From the NCBI GenBank assembly GCA_036936605.1, contig JAUPFV010000001.1:70451910-70515909 (forward strand): DNA of 64,000 nt. The letters run 5' to 3'. Under the pieces are notes generated by a model. It did not search any database and had not been told where the DNA came from. It worked only from the letters and a program-made list of their open reading frames with translations. This stretch comes from Limnanthes douglasii subsp. nivea (Eukaryota > Streptophyta > Magnoliopsida > Brassicales > Limnanthaceae). Shown here one piece after another: positions 35,127 to 47,167 of the stretch (within the stretch, counting starts at the first letter, position 1; every line of letters starts with the position of its first letter). The translations under genes and the position numbers were made by a program.

Positions 35127-36612
35127 TGTGTAGGCTCATCCATTTATGCGTTGCTACGCGATGTACGCTATATATCGCGCTTGGGATCTTACGTTTCATA
35201 ATTAGGTCAGCGACCAGGTTATGAGGTCTTGTCTTGCTCCCCATCATCGACTGCTTTACGCATTAAGCTAACGACGTGTACCTCGTAGAGGTGTTTCTTG
35301 AGAGTTGGCATATGGAGACCAACAACTTTCATTTCTCATTCGATGAGATGATGGTGACCTTAGTTAACATCCATGCCATCATCGGTCTTCCGATTACATG
35401 TGAGGGTTTCGACCTACAAACTTTTCCTAGTGATGGTCAACGTATTGCTTGGTATTCTAGTTTACTATATATACACACTGATATTATTACAGAGTAACTT
35501 AGGCATATAAACACTGGTAGTAGTAGACGTGTACACCTATAGTTTTTGCGTGATGTATACATTGTTGATCAATTTATGGGTGATTCTATTTCGGATAATA
35601 TAATTCAAAAAGCGACAGGGGTTATTTGCTTCACATGCTTGCTTATTCTGTTCTGATGAACAATACATGGAGCAGTATATCGCTCGATTACTTACAGTTC
35701 GTTGAGCACTATAGGTCATCAGTTAGGTATAACTGGGGCCAACATGTAGTGGCTTAGTTGTATTACCAGCTTGGTCGATTGTCCTTACATGCGAGATCGG
35801 GGTTTACTGGTTCTGTTGCTTTGTTGGAGGCGTGGATTTATGATCACTTTCCCTTGTTTATAACTACGCTCGACAGTTGATACACTCTTTATATGCCGAT
35901 TATATATAGATACGCACCTCATCATTTCCTCTCAGATCATGAGACTTATAATAATACCCGACATACTTTATCTTCATTGAGGGAGCATAATGTAAGTTTC
36001 AACGTTTATAATTTTATTTGTTGATCAATATTTGTGTCATTATTACTTAGTATAGTGTTTATACTGTACGTATGGTTCATAGCGTACGAGCATATACGCG
36101 ACCATTTTCTTTTCTGCGATGTGTCGTGGATAGACCACATGCTGAATGCATGGGACATAGTTGAGGCATATTATCTGCTATGCAATGCTCGACAACTGGG
36201 TCATATTCAGGATAACCTCATTCATTGCGACCTATTTTACCATCTGGCAAAGGTAGGTGTGTTAACATGCGCTATATGTGAGATGAGACTATATGGGCAG
36301 CATGGCATTCTCACGTCGGTGATCGGAGGATTCATGGTGATAATTATATTATACGTCATCATAGTAGACCTCTTTATACACTTGATGGGTCCATGATCAC
36401 ATATGGTACATTTTGATTGATTGTGAGTGTGAGTCATCTGACGCATATGTTGGGGAGTACCCAAGAACGATTACTTATCAAACTAGGTTATATGACTTAT
36501 CCAATCGTTTTATTCATGAACATTCAAGCTCACACACGATGAGTATGAACGAGCTTCGTCATTCGTTACAGGAGTTCTCGACAGTGGCGCACCAGTACCA
36601 AGAGCTTGATTG
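35127..36612 (+). pseudogene. Plant mobile domain (PMD) transposase-like fragment
   Basis: Plus-strand fragments read FLESWHMETNNFHFSFDEMM and VNIHAIIGLPIT, matching the core of the plant mobile domain (LVERW..ETHTFHLP.GEMT.TL.DV..LLGLPI). Further on, NWGQHVVA, then YYQLGRLSLHARSGFTGSVA with LLEAWIYDHFP, continues the domain, and 36034-36396 gives a later piece. Stops occur throughout, including TAA at 35496. The domain is found in MULE and gypsy passengers and in MAIN/MAIL-type host proteins. Here no terminal repeats can be tied to it. Confidence 0.72.
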
Positions 36613-36814
36613 AGTGAGCATTTTGTATTCCATCATTAATTGATTCTATTTTCGGCATGTATATCGACTATGTTATTGGATCATATTTTGGTGTCACATT
36701 TTTGTTTTACTTTTTATTGTACTCTATATTTTGTTTATGTTATTTAACTATATTTATTTATATATTTTATATGTTTTCAATGTATCGTATGCTATGACTA
36801 TATATTGCTAAACA

Positions 36815-36985
36815 ATGACTCCAACCAAACATTGATTCCCTCCAAACAATGATTATATATTTCTTAGCAATAATTCCCACCAAACATTGATTCCCTCCAA
36901 ACAATGACTCTCGCCAAACAATGAATCCCGCCAACCAATGATTCCTGTTATACATTTGTTCTGCCAAAAGTTGATTTCCCGCCAA
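36815..36985. repeat. Degenerate short tandem repeat
   Basis: A motif close to CCAAACAATGATTCCC recurs about eight times with a period of roughly 16-18 bp and some interruptions. Translation in one minus frame gives repeated GNQ/RES-like pieces, which is a by-product of the repeat. Confidence 0.7.
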
Positions 36986-38369
36986 ATTGGATTTTTCTTT
37001 GAAAGGGACCTGAAACCTAGTCTAATAGTTCATCCACTGAACATTCTCAGACATAAAAAAAACATAAAGGCTTTTAAAGATAAAGTTTAATGTAGATGGA
37101 GAATATCACTTGCTTCGGGGCCGTGAAGTTTGTTATCCAAACAATGTCCAATGATATGGGTGATGTTTTTTTCGATTGAATGCTATGTAGAATGTATTCT
37201 GATTGTGGCAGATTATGAGTAACAAATTTGCCACCGTGCAGTTGTGACGAAGTCAAAAACAAGTACAATTGTGTGAAACCGCTCCAGCATATGTTGTATA
37301 TTCCTTACAAAATTAAGCAGGAAGCGGCTGAAGTGTGAAACACGACAATTACATATTTAATTACCACGTATATGGTAGTATATCTAGAGGATAGGTTTGC
37401 GGAAAGAAAGGATGATATTGCGAACGACATCATTGTTGAAGATAAGATGAGATACAACTTCGAATTCTAAGTTTTATGCTTTATGTGGTTGTTGTTTGAG
37501 TTTTTATGATTTTCTCAGTTGTTGTTTGAGTTTGTGATTTTCTAAGTTGTTGTTTGATTTCATGTGTTCCTAAGTTCTTCAACATGTTTTTAGTCAATTT
37601 TATTGTATCTTTTTTGCGTTCACTTTTTCAGTAGTAATTGTTATTGCACTTTATATTTTGTTACGCTAAAATGAGACCGTTATATGCGAAAGATGTAATA
37701 AAGTTAATGAAATAGAAGTGGTTTGACAAATAAACTTCTTTGACTAAAAGTTTTCGCAAATTCTTTCCTTAGTTATTTTTGAGTTTATGTTTTCCTTGAT
37801 TGTTGTTTAAGTTTTTATGATTTCTTGAGTTTTTTATTTAGTTTTATGATTTCCTAAGTTATTGTTCGACCTGATTTTAGTCAATTTTTACTTTTTATTT
37901 TTTGCGTTCATTTCCTCAAGTAGTAGTGTTAAGTGACTAAATTATAAGATTCATAAAAAAAATTAAGTTTGGAAAACTGGAAAATACAAAAAAAAATGGA
38001 AATGGAAATATTTCCAACAGTCTTCGCGAACTGAGCATTCGCTTGAAAGACAAAATCGCAAATAGTGAATCTGACATTTGAACGCAATCGTGGGCTGCAC
38101 CTTCACGATTTGAATAGAATATCGAATATTGAGTTTGCAATTTGGATAAAATTGCAAACTCTACGTTCGAAATTGTGACTGGGCATTTATGTTTGGCCAT
38201 TGTTTTATAAAATTTACAAAATTTTTGCCAAAAACAAATTTATAAATAACTACAAAGAGTAATATAGATAATAATGTCTCACAATAAACTTTAAATTCCA
38301 AACGATAATGAAATAAAATTAAAGTATTCGTCCATGCAATACAAAAAAACAAGTAGCGCGTGTACTTAA
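36986..38369. other. No gene recognised
   Basis: Fragmentary frames only. A decayed plus-strand stretch at 37100-37470 looks coding in composition but could not be assigned. TTGTTTGAG-type runs near 37480-37560 are low-complexity. Confidence 0.5.
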
Positions 38370-41110
38370 TCATTGTTCTCCGCTCAAATCGAAAAGGTGT
38401 GGTGGATCTTCACATGTGGTCGATGGCTGAGCGGGCTTGATTTGATGATATTTTTTGAATCGTTTGTTGAGCGGTATTAGCCAGCCGGTTACGGTTTGGT
38501 TAGTTCCAAACGGAAACCAAGTAGGATAGATTTCTGGCAGCGGTCCATTCAAGACAACCTATAAAAATAAAATTTGGATAAATATTACGCTACAAAATAA
38601 AATACAATATTATAGGATTCATTGTTATACTTACTTTCACGAAATGGTTACCATGTACGAACCTTAGGCTAACTTTTGTGGTAGGACACAATAGATGAGG
38701 CACACCACGTACAGGTAGATACGTATAGGATGGTTGGAGCGATACTTGGTATACGATACACTGATATCTAGTGGTTATTACTAATCCGTAGTCGGGTAAC
38801 GTGATCCAATGCCTATTACCATTCACATACACTTCAAAGATGTCTAACCTTTTTACTAGCTTATCTACACGTTGCGCACCATCAAACACTGTCTCCCATA
38901 GATCCCGTTGGTCTTGCGATTCGACGATCGAATCCCGTCTAACTTGTTTCCATGAATCGATATTACCATATACTGTTAAAGTTATGGCTCAAAATTTGCA
39001 ATTAACGAGAGGAGATACGTCATCAACGCTAAAAATATACTCATGTAAATAATTAGGAAACCAACTCTCGTAACCGCTAAATATTTTCCCTTTATTGTTG
39101 AGCATTGGATTCGGATTTGGCTTTGGCTTTGGATATTAAAAAGTCTTTAGCTACCGAGACAGTCGTGCTAGATATCATACCGGTAGTGCTAGCGCCTAAA
39201 CTACCATCATATTCTACCTCGGATGGGTTCCATTTAGTTAATTTATCTGAAGTGGATTTTTTCCTACCTTTAGTGATAACTAGCTCCTTAGGTCCCAAAA
39301 CATGACTTCTTGGAGGATCTAGGATTTGCACCATCATATTTATGATATGATATTTCATGCGCTGACTGTAAGCGCGGATGATATTATCTATTAATGAGAG
39401 TTTTCTTGTAAGTTTATCTTCGGTACCGACGTTATCCCTAGGTTTGATATTTAAAGTACTCCAATAAACATTGTATTCATCCTTTTGAATCGCCATACCT
39501 TCTTTCTCAATCATAGCTATCCCGCATGTACACGGTAAATTATGCATTTTACTAATAACACAACCACACATTGCGAGAGTGAACCATATTTCTCTAGCTG
39601 TTTTAAGATTTTTCTCTATTATTTCTATGGTCGTACATACAAGTTTACCTTTTATTTTTTTATAGATAGGCCCGTAAGATGTGTGTCTAGGTCAAAACTT
39701 AATCCGTTCGAATGATTCGACAATGTTAGAGCGTGAAGCGTGAAGCAACGAACGAATGTTTTCCCAAAATTGCTCAAATGTTCATAGACTTGTGTTGATT
39801 CCCTGTTTTATGCTCGAGTGAGCACTCTCACTCCTATATTAGAAGTCTAACACTTAATATTAAAAACTAATATATAAATATGATAATATAACTCAACAAT
39901 TGCTAGTTCGATTGCTCAAATGTTTAAATTTGTTCATGTGGATATTAAGAAATTTGTGTCCATAATTGTCTATCCATTGTTTCATGACATAATCTACAAC
40001 CATCAGACAAAAGGCGTAGATGGGTGTAACTCGGAAAGATTTTTTTTTATAATATTTAATCTTCGCCAAATAGGCAAGCGATTCATAAAATTCGAGGAAC
40101 TTAGCGGCCATGTCTGGTTTGGAAAAAACTTTCTAAGTATAAGAGAAAATATTCTTATTAATATGCCAAGTGCATAACATATGAGTGGCATCCGGATATA
40201 AAATCTCGATAGTATTCATTAAAGCCAACTCTCTACCGGTGACGATATATTAGGCAATACGCACATGTTATTCGTCATCACGCTCCTTAGAACGCTCAGT
40301 CCTCACGTGTAGTTCTCTTGCTTCTCGGAGCTCAAGAAAACAAAAGCGATACAAAAGGCCTTCTTCATCGAATTTTGGCCAACTATTTCTAACAAAGGAA
40401 TCTTATACATTGTAGTATTATACATGTTATCCATTATAAGAACTTGAGGAAAAGTGCGTAATAAATTGATACGTGTAGGATGTGCCGAAAAAAACTCGAG
40501 GATCTCGTCCATTGCTTCGTTAGTTCCCTCCTAAACATAGTACTCATGTTGTTTTAACTTACCAAACAAGTATTGCATTTGGGTTTTGCTCGCTTTATCA
40601 ACCAAATTGTGGTTTTAACGCATGCTGTAGATCGTACGCATATTATAGTCTCTAAGCTTCAAACCTTGGTATATCTCTTTTGGTCGAGAACTGATTGTCA
40701 TTGGACTACGAACATATGTCTCTTCTTACGTTTTTGGTCTAGTGGCTCATGAATGACCATCCAAGTGTAAAAATGATTAGTGGTTGGGGTAGTTCTAAAA
40801 TTGGTTTTAAGACTGGTTTTCTAAGACTGGTTTTCCCCTTAACAAGAACGGACAACCGCATTTTTTTTCATTCTCAGCGCTTATTAACATACCCCGGTTT
40901 GGGGTTAAGTTTGTAAACATATTGCCTCTTGCGCCTTAAATACATCCTTGAATTTTTCCTATTTTTGCTATCGTCGTTGTTTGTATTCAAAACCAAAATG
41001 AATCATAACTTTTTACTTTCGGAACCAACCCATTAGAACAAATCGGATTTCATATATAAGTTTTCCGTAGTAAAATATTTGTCTAATACACCATCGAACA
41101 TGGCATTTTC
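38370..41110 (-). pseudogene. MULE transposase fused to an OTU-like cysteine protease domain
   Basis: Read from 41110 down: a FAR1/MULE-type N-terminal region, including TQMQYLFGKLKQHEYYV; then the MULE core at 40512-40303 (FSAHPTRINLLRTFPQVLIM with MDNMYNTTMYKIPLLEIVG). RELALMNTIEILYPDATHML and CTWHINKNI follow, one catalytic-Asp region being altered. A SWIM zinc finger lies at 39571-39530 (CGCVISKMHNLPCTC). At 39080-38650 the sequence resembles an OTU-like protease: NCKF at the Cys site, WITLPDYGLVITTRYQCI and FVHGNHFVKV at the His site. I recall the same SWIM-OTU order in other plant MULE-derived proteins. Multiple stops; no terminal inverted repeats identified. Confidence 0.82.
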
Positions 41111-42339
41111 TCTGGTTCCTACAAAATATATGAAATTATATCAAAATCTACTTAATTCTAATTACTAATATCAAAATTTGCTTGAATCACGCAAAATAGT
41201 GCACATAATTGACCAAAATTGCAAGTATTGGACAACCAATTTGTGCAAAATCACAGACTTACACTACCAAATTAAGTAATCAAGTTGGGAATGGATACTC
41301 CTCGATTGTGAACAAAACGCGCATGTACTATTTACGATTTGGCGAAAATTGAGCAGTCTTCGTTCGTGATTTTTCCAAGAATATCTAGCCTAAATTTATG
41401 CATTATCTCGCGCTCTGGATTCATGGTTTATCCCTCCTAGCGATATGTGTGTTTTTTATACTAAACTTTAAAAAAAACATAGAAATCTACCTCTACTTGT
41501 ATTTCGAGATGCTCCGTCTACAAGAAAAATCGGAATTTGAATCACTCAAATCCATAATGTAGGATGTAGTTATGGTTTTTTAGTTTTAGGTTTGTGTTTA
41601 TAAGTAGTTTAGTTGGAGAAGAAGGTTTAAAATTTTGTTTTTTTTGCTGAAAAATTGGTTTTATATGTGAGAGGCAAAACCATCGTTTATTTATAAAAAA
41701 AACCTTGTTTGAAAATTTCATTAGAAAAAAATGGATCTTATTTTAGCCTTGCTCTTCAAGTATTAAATTTTGAATTTACAGCAACAGGAAAGTAACCATG
41801 GTCTCCTCAACTTCATCCATCATTTCTTTATATGTCACCGTGTTACAAAACCACAGTTCTTGACTAAACAACCATCATCATCTTCATTACCACCGGCAAA
41901 CAACAGCTATCCACTGTGGTTGCGACTGCCATAATCGTGGCACAAGAACCTCATCGTTCCATTGTATTTGAAATATTTTATTATTGATTATCTCCCAATA
42001 CTAGACTGAACATAGATAAATATAATGTTTATGCAAAATAAAATTTATAAAGTGTTCTAGGAGAATATTAATTTGTTTTACGACGTAATAAAAGAATTCA
42101 GTTTCAACTTCTATAACACCATAAAAAGTAAGTATTCCTGCGAGCATACATAAAAATTTAAATTTAGTTTTTTAACCCCATAAATAGTTATACAAGAACG
42201 ATGAGATTCTTGTGATATAAACAATATATTCAATTTAGAAGTCTATATCATCCCACATAATTTTGACTATCAATTGTGAAATATTATAACAAAAATGAAA
42301 AAATAATACAAGATAAATCATTTTAACTCAGTTGTCGGC
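41111..42339. other. No gene recognised; includes dispersed repeat copy 2
   Basis: AT-rich spacer between two MULE-related blocks. A short C/A-rich stretch at 41780-41950 is not assignable. The part 42140-42335 matches 24990-25170, and that similarity ends close to 42335, just before the ULP/MuDR MULE block begins. Confidence 0.5.
42140..42335. repeat. Dispersed repeat, copy 2
   Basis: Partner of 24990-25170, with blocks ACATAAAAATTTA, GAGATTCTTGTGA, CACATAATTTTG and AATTGTGAAATATT. The end of similarity near 42335 may mark the left edge of the MULE block. Confidence 0.55.
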
Positions 42340-42553
42340 TGCGTCGTACTTCTAATCGTAAGATTGATTTATTCAGTGTAAATATTGGTTATATATGGAG
42401 CATATTGATGATAATATTTGTCCCGATGCAACAATTCATCATGGAGCACTCAATAATCGGGCTAGAGGTCGTAAAACCAACCTTGATCCCAAGGAGTGTC
42501 TATTATTGACTGTGTCGGTGCTTTTAAGACTACCTCTGCTGCAAGATGATAAG

Positions 42554-42967
42554 GTATTAAACATATAGTTATATAGACAACTATCAGGCATTAGAGTTGC
42601 AGACAACTCTTTTCTGTCAGAGTACGAAACAACTCTCAGGATATCTCGAGAATTGTTCGATATTGTATGAATGGATATCCTGAGATTTTTTTGATATTCT
42701 ATTAATTGTGGTATCAAACAATTTGCAGCTTATAATTTGCAAACAATTCTCAGGAAACCCTGAGAGATGTTAGCAACCTAATAGATGATAGAGTTGAGAA
42801 CAACTCTCAGGGTATCCTGAGAGTTGTTTGCAACTCCAAGCTGATAGAGTTCCAAACAACTTTCAGGGTATCTTGCTATTTGTTTGCAAAAAATAGTCGG
42901 GCTATAACCTAAAATTTTCCAAACAAACCGCGTGCAACTATTTACTTTCATGTCTCTCTCTTTGTAG
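42554..42967 (+). repeat. Intron 1 of the ULP1-like gene, with four or five palindrome copies
   Basis: Donor AAG|GTATTA, acceptor TTTGTAG. Copies of the palindrome are near 42627-42659, 42739-42774, 42798-42835 and 42853-42888. The third is nearly perfect: GAACAACTCTCAGGGTA followed by TCCTGAGAGTTGTTTGC. Joining the exons keeps the reading frame (phase 0). Confidence 0.75.
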
Positions 42968-43985
42968 GTTTTGGAAGGTCCACTATGGCTGACTGAGGCG
43001 CAAAGCAAAGAATTCGGAGGAACAATAGGTAATGGAGATCCAAATGCTGCACCGATTTTACCCGAAGAAAAAGAAGAAAAGTGCAGCCCCAAAAACAAGG
43101 AAACAGACGACACAGAAACAGAAAGAATCCAATCAGGAGATATCAGTCAGAGTTCAACCACAAACAGTCCCCCGGCTAGTGATTTCACCAACGTCGATCG
43201 GAACATCCCATCAGGAGGTCAAGGACGATGAAGAGGATAGTATGAGTGACACAATCGGTACTTGTGTCCTCAAACGCAGACAGGATAATCCAAAGAGGTC
43301 TGGAAGTGAAGCAAGACCAGAGCGATTGAAGACATATACCGACAAGAACAAGTACCAGCGGAAGATCGACATACGGGCGAAAAAGTAAGTAGGAAATTGA
43401 GCCTTATGTAAACGTAGATTTAATCGCTTTAATCAGCACGGGATATGTTATAATATGTCTGCTTTTACTTTTTCAGCTTGAAGCATTAAGATTGACGATA
43501 ACGGAGCTTGAAGGACAACAACTCCACAATGCTCTCTTGCAGCCCACTTTCCATATTGGAAGCCTTGCAAAGGAGAAGAAACCTGGTCTACCGGCATTGC
43601 CAGTAGAAGCAGCATCCACTGAAAAGGACAATGATGTGAACCATTCACCCGTACTGGTACCATCCGTTGTACCCAAAAATGACGATCCAAATGATTGTCC
43701 TGCGGAAATGGTGGTTTTAGAAAAAAGTCATATGAGCCATCTGAACAAAGACAGGAAGATTTGTTGGTATCCACAGAGATAGACACCACAGAGAGACAGA
43801 CAGACAAGTCTCCTCCTACACAGGAGGCAGCGACAGGTCTGAGTCCTCCAAAGGAGAAAGAAAGACATGAGCCTCTTGCGAATGAGCGACAGCTCATACC
43901 TCACACAGTTAAGGAAGTAGAAGCTCGTGAGAAGGAAGTGGCAACGGAAGAATCTGGACTTACAGTCGCAGAAAGCCATGAAGAT

Positions 43986-44420
43986 GTAAGTGGATCCAAA
44001 GCACACTAAGATTTAATAATGTTAATATATTTTTGTGATGAAATTGTCTACTAATGTTTATTACTGTATACATATTCAAACAAAATCAGTGTATGTATTT
44101 AAAACAGTCTGCGATTTTTGCTTACTAACAATTCGCGTACTGTTATAATATATTTTTACACAATTCGGTATATGTTCACTCTCAAACAAATCTCAGGACT
44201 GTTACGTTAGTCCAAACAACTCTCAGGATATCCTAAGAATTTTTTGATATTCTATTGAATTGGGTATCATACAAATCGCAGGGTATCCTGAGAGTTGTTC
44301 GATGTTTTAATAAATTGTGGTATCAAACAACTCTCAGGTCATCCTGCAACTTGTTTGAAACTCAGAGTGCACTAATTCTTAACCCCTCCACTTCTTTATT
44401 TTGTATTTTGTATTAAACAG
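43986..44420 (+). repeat. Intron 3 of the ULP1-like gene, with palindromes
   Basis: Donor GAT|GTAAGT, acceptor TTAAACAG. Palindrome copies lie between 44195 and 44372, one reading CAAACAACTCTCAGGATATC with a degraded right arm. Linking text such as GATATTCTATTGAATTG(G/T)GTATC is shared with intron 1 at 42695-42720, so the introns share more than the palindrome. Confidence 0.7.
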
Positions 44421-44439
44421 CAGGCTGACAGACAACACC

Positions 44440-44560
44440 CACAAGAAGAACAACAAAATCAAGGGGATCAACAACAATAACAACCACAACAACAAGAACA
44501 ACACCCACAAGAAGAACAAGAACAACATAATCAAGAACAATAACAACAACAACTAGCCTT
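44440..44560 (+). repeat. CAA/GAA-rich simple repeat (Gln-rich exon)
   Basis: Runs of CAA with interspersed GAA encode a Gln/Glu-rich tract in the ULP1-like gene. Three CAA positions are TAA, giving in-frame stops. Such tracts are slippage-prone. Confidence 0.75.
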
Positions 44561-45017
44561 GGCAAAAAGAGAAAGGCTAACACAAGACGTACCTCCGGAA
44601 GAGTCAGAGTCTGCCAATCCCTGTAAGAAGTCGGAACTACTTAGCCAGGGAGAAACACTGGTAGAAGACCAAAAGCGAGACGATGATGTACCTGGAAAAA
44701 AAAGAATGGACTTGGCAAATTCAGAATCATTAAGCTAAGTGAAATTATAGGAACAGTACTGAATCAACCGCAAAACATAGAAAGCCAGGCTCCAGAGTCG
44801 ACTGATACGCATGATAACGCAGTACGTTTACCGGATGTAGGTTTTTACAATCAAGTTTCACAAACATTTTCAAATGAAATTGATAATGTTGAGTACGATG
44901 TGGCCATACAACGGTCTTTGGAGAATATGTCGGAGGATGTGATAAATGATTTGTTTTCGATAGGATCCGGAGATTATGCGGAAGCAGTCAACGACATTAG
45001 TTGCCGCCGACAGTGTG

Positions 45018-45300
45018 GTAAAAGGGATTTTAAATGATTTTGCAACGTGTGTATGAGGATTTTATGAGTTTTTGGATATATGTATAACAATTGTATAACA
45101 ACTCGCAAAATATCATGAGAGTTGTGTGGATATATATTAAGAGTTAGAAACAACTCTCAGGATATCCTGAGAGTTGTTTTGTATTATATTGAATTGGAAA
45201 CTTAAACAATTCGCATGTTATCCTTAGAGTTGTTTGGGTAAGGTAATATTATGATGTTTGACACACATTCTTTTAATTTTTGTTATTTTATATTTTCAAG
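45018..45300 (+). repeat. Intron of the ULP1-like gene with a perfect 32-bp palindrome
   Basis: Donor GTG|GTAAAA, acceptor TATTTTCAAG. At 45148-45179 AAACAACTCTCAGGAT is followed without spacer by its exact reverse complement, the most perfect member of the family in the window. A partial copy sits at 45090-45120 and another at 45200-45235. Confidence 0.78.
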
Positions 45301-46099
45301 TCAAGGGAAGAGACAGAGAAGGAGGATGACATGATGCCTAATTTTAATCTACTGACACCGACACAGCATCCGGAGGCAGAGGTAGAGGTAAGTATGGCAG
45401 AAGCTCCAAAGGCACAAGTAACTCTCACCGGCTGGCCAAAGAGAACACGGACAACTAACAAGATCGATGTCCGTGAATACCATAAAATAAAGATAATGAA
45501 AGCCAAAGAAGACTCGCCTGATCCAGTAGTATGGAATATACCAGCGTCCGAGTTTGCCTACAGACTTAATGTGCAAATGACTGATTTGTTGGCGCTACCT
45601 TTTGAAAATGACCTTGACTACAAGCAATCTAATTGTCAACCAACTCTCATGAATGTTTCAAACAAGTCTCATATATTTTATGTAAATAAATAACTCGTTT
45701 TATAGATTGTGGACGCTTGGATTCGAAAGATGCTTGAAGAAGTAAACTGGAAAGTTTCATGCAAAAAATTTCCTCAAGCGAAATTTGACTGTCTACAGAT
45801 TTCTGGCATGACTACGGTAAGTTCAGCTATAAGCTAAAAAAACCTCGCATTTTCTCCTTGTAATGTACTTTTGCTTGAAGTCAGCATCAAATAGAAATAG
45901 GAATGTAAATAATAAATGTAATCGACAATGTTTTTAGCAAAGCGCCTGAAAACGTGAACCTTGTGCTCATTATAATATGCAGTAACAAGACAAACCAAAT
46001 CAACCATTGGACGTTGACGTCAGGACGGCAACAAACTAAAACCCACTCTTGCCTAAATCCCAAGCAACGGACCACACAACAAAGACACATGTACCGCTG

Positions 46100-46384
46100 G
46101 TAAAACACATAAATGCTACAATTACTGTAAAACACATTTTAAAAACAATTCACAAGATATTATGCGAATTGTACCCAAATCAGTTGCCTTTAGTTGCAAA
46201 CAACTCTCAGGGTTTCCTGTGAATTGTTTGCAACTAAAATATCCATTGCTCGTCTTTGAAACTCTAACATGTAGGAGTTGTAAACAACTCTCAGGTTACC
46301 CTGAGAGTTGTTTGCAACTTTTTTTTATTAGATTACCAAACAATTCTCAGGATATCCTAAGAGTTGTTTGCAACCAGAGTATAA
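46100..46384 (+). repeat. Last intron of the ULP1-like gene, with palindromes
   Basis: Donor CTG|GTAAAA; the acceptor is probably AACCAG at about 46375. Palindromes occur near 46195-46230, 46282-46313 (14-bp perfect arms around TTAC) and 46336-46372. The intron separates the His and Cys exons of the protease. Confidence 0.72.
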
Positions 46385-46684
46385 GTATTTGTGGTGACCC
46401 CTGACAAAAATTATTATAACCAGATTAAGTATTTAATCGATAAAGAATACATACCTCCTTCAAAGACCGGGTTCAAGGTGAGAAATTCAAGAAATATTCC
46501 ACAACAAAAACCAAGCACCCTCGACTGTGGTATTTTCATCTGTCAATACGCCAGAGATATTATCCAAAAAGGATACGTGCAGGAGACTTACCGTAAAGAT
46601 ATAGTAACAGACTTCAGAGTGGAAATGTTTTATTTTTTCCTAAATGATGTTATTGTAATTTTTTTGTACATATATTCCTTGTAA

Positions 46685-47082
46685 TGTTTTGGTGTATATA
46701 GAGTTTTTTTGTTTCAAAAATGTGCAATGTATGACATTTTCGAACTCACTTTAAAAAACAATTCGCATCATTCCCTGATATATACAAAAACAAATTTCTT
46801 ACTAAACAATTTCCAATGTACACAAGAAACTACTTCTACACAATTCTCGAGAGGAAACTACAACTAACAGTTCGCATCTTATCCTGCTATATATTAAATA
46901 ATTAGAAAACATGGCTGAAGAATACGAACAGACTATGGCGTCTGCCTTGGTAAATGTTAAGTGCATTAAGCACGCAAAAAGCCATCTAATCACCACAGCC
47001 CATTAATTATTGATTGGACAGAGGAGGCTATGTAATGATTAATATAGCCACACCACCACCTCACTAAGACTTCCTTTATGCC
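46685..47082. other. Spacer with degenerate AACAATTCGCA motifs
   Basis: Between the ULP1-like gene and the next ORF. Motifs like ACAATTCGCATC recur at 46760-46870, the second short motif of the repeat family. A 32-codon frame from 46911 (MAEEYEQTMAS) has no support beyond being open. Confidence 0.45.
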
Positions 47083-47090
47083 TATAAATA
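47083..47090 (+). promoter_or_regulatory. TATA box upstream of the 47168 ORF
   Basis: TATAAATA lies 85 bp upstream of the ATG at 47168, a normal plant spacing for a core promoter plus short leader. Confidence 0.5.
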
Positions 47091-47167
47091 ATATTAGTAA
47101 CCATATGCTAATTTAAAAACAAACTCTATATTTAAAACACTCATAACATCTTATATTTCCAATCATC

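Larger units (their letters stand above)
42395..46684 (+). pseudogene. ULP1-like (SUMO-protease-type) cysteine protease gene, multi-exon
   Basis: Likely exons: 42395-42553, 42968-43384, 43477-43985, 44421-45017, 45301 to about 45630, 45706-45816, 45938-46099 and about 46385-46684. Donors at 43385, 43986 and 45817 are GTAAGT or GTAAGTT-like; acceptors end TTTTCAG, TTGTAG, TATAG or TTTTTAG. The C-terminal exons carry the C48 protease signature: LVLIIICSNKTNQINHWTL (His in NHW, codon 46005-46007) and IPQQKPSTLDCGIFICQYA (oxyanion Gln, Cys codon 46526-46528). The catalytic Asp expected after HW, in a YDSL-like block, is not seen; THSCL stands there. Frameshifts near 43060 and 43720 and TAA codons in the Gln-rich exon mean this copy is broken. 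It would act on ubiquitin-like modifiers; its role in transposition is unknown. Confidence 0.75.

Noticed and set aside
46911..47006. 32-codon ORF before the 47168 gene
   Set aside because: Too short and without any supporting motif; it could be chance.
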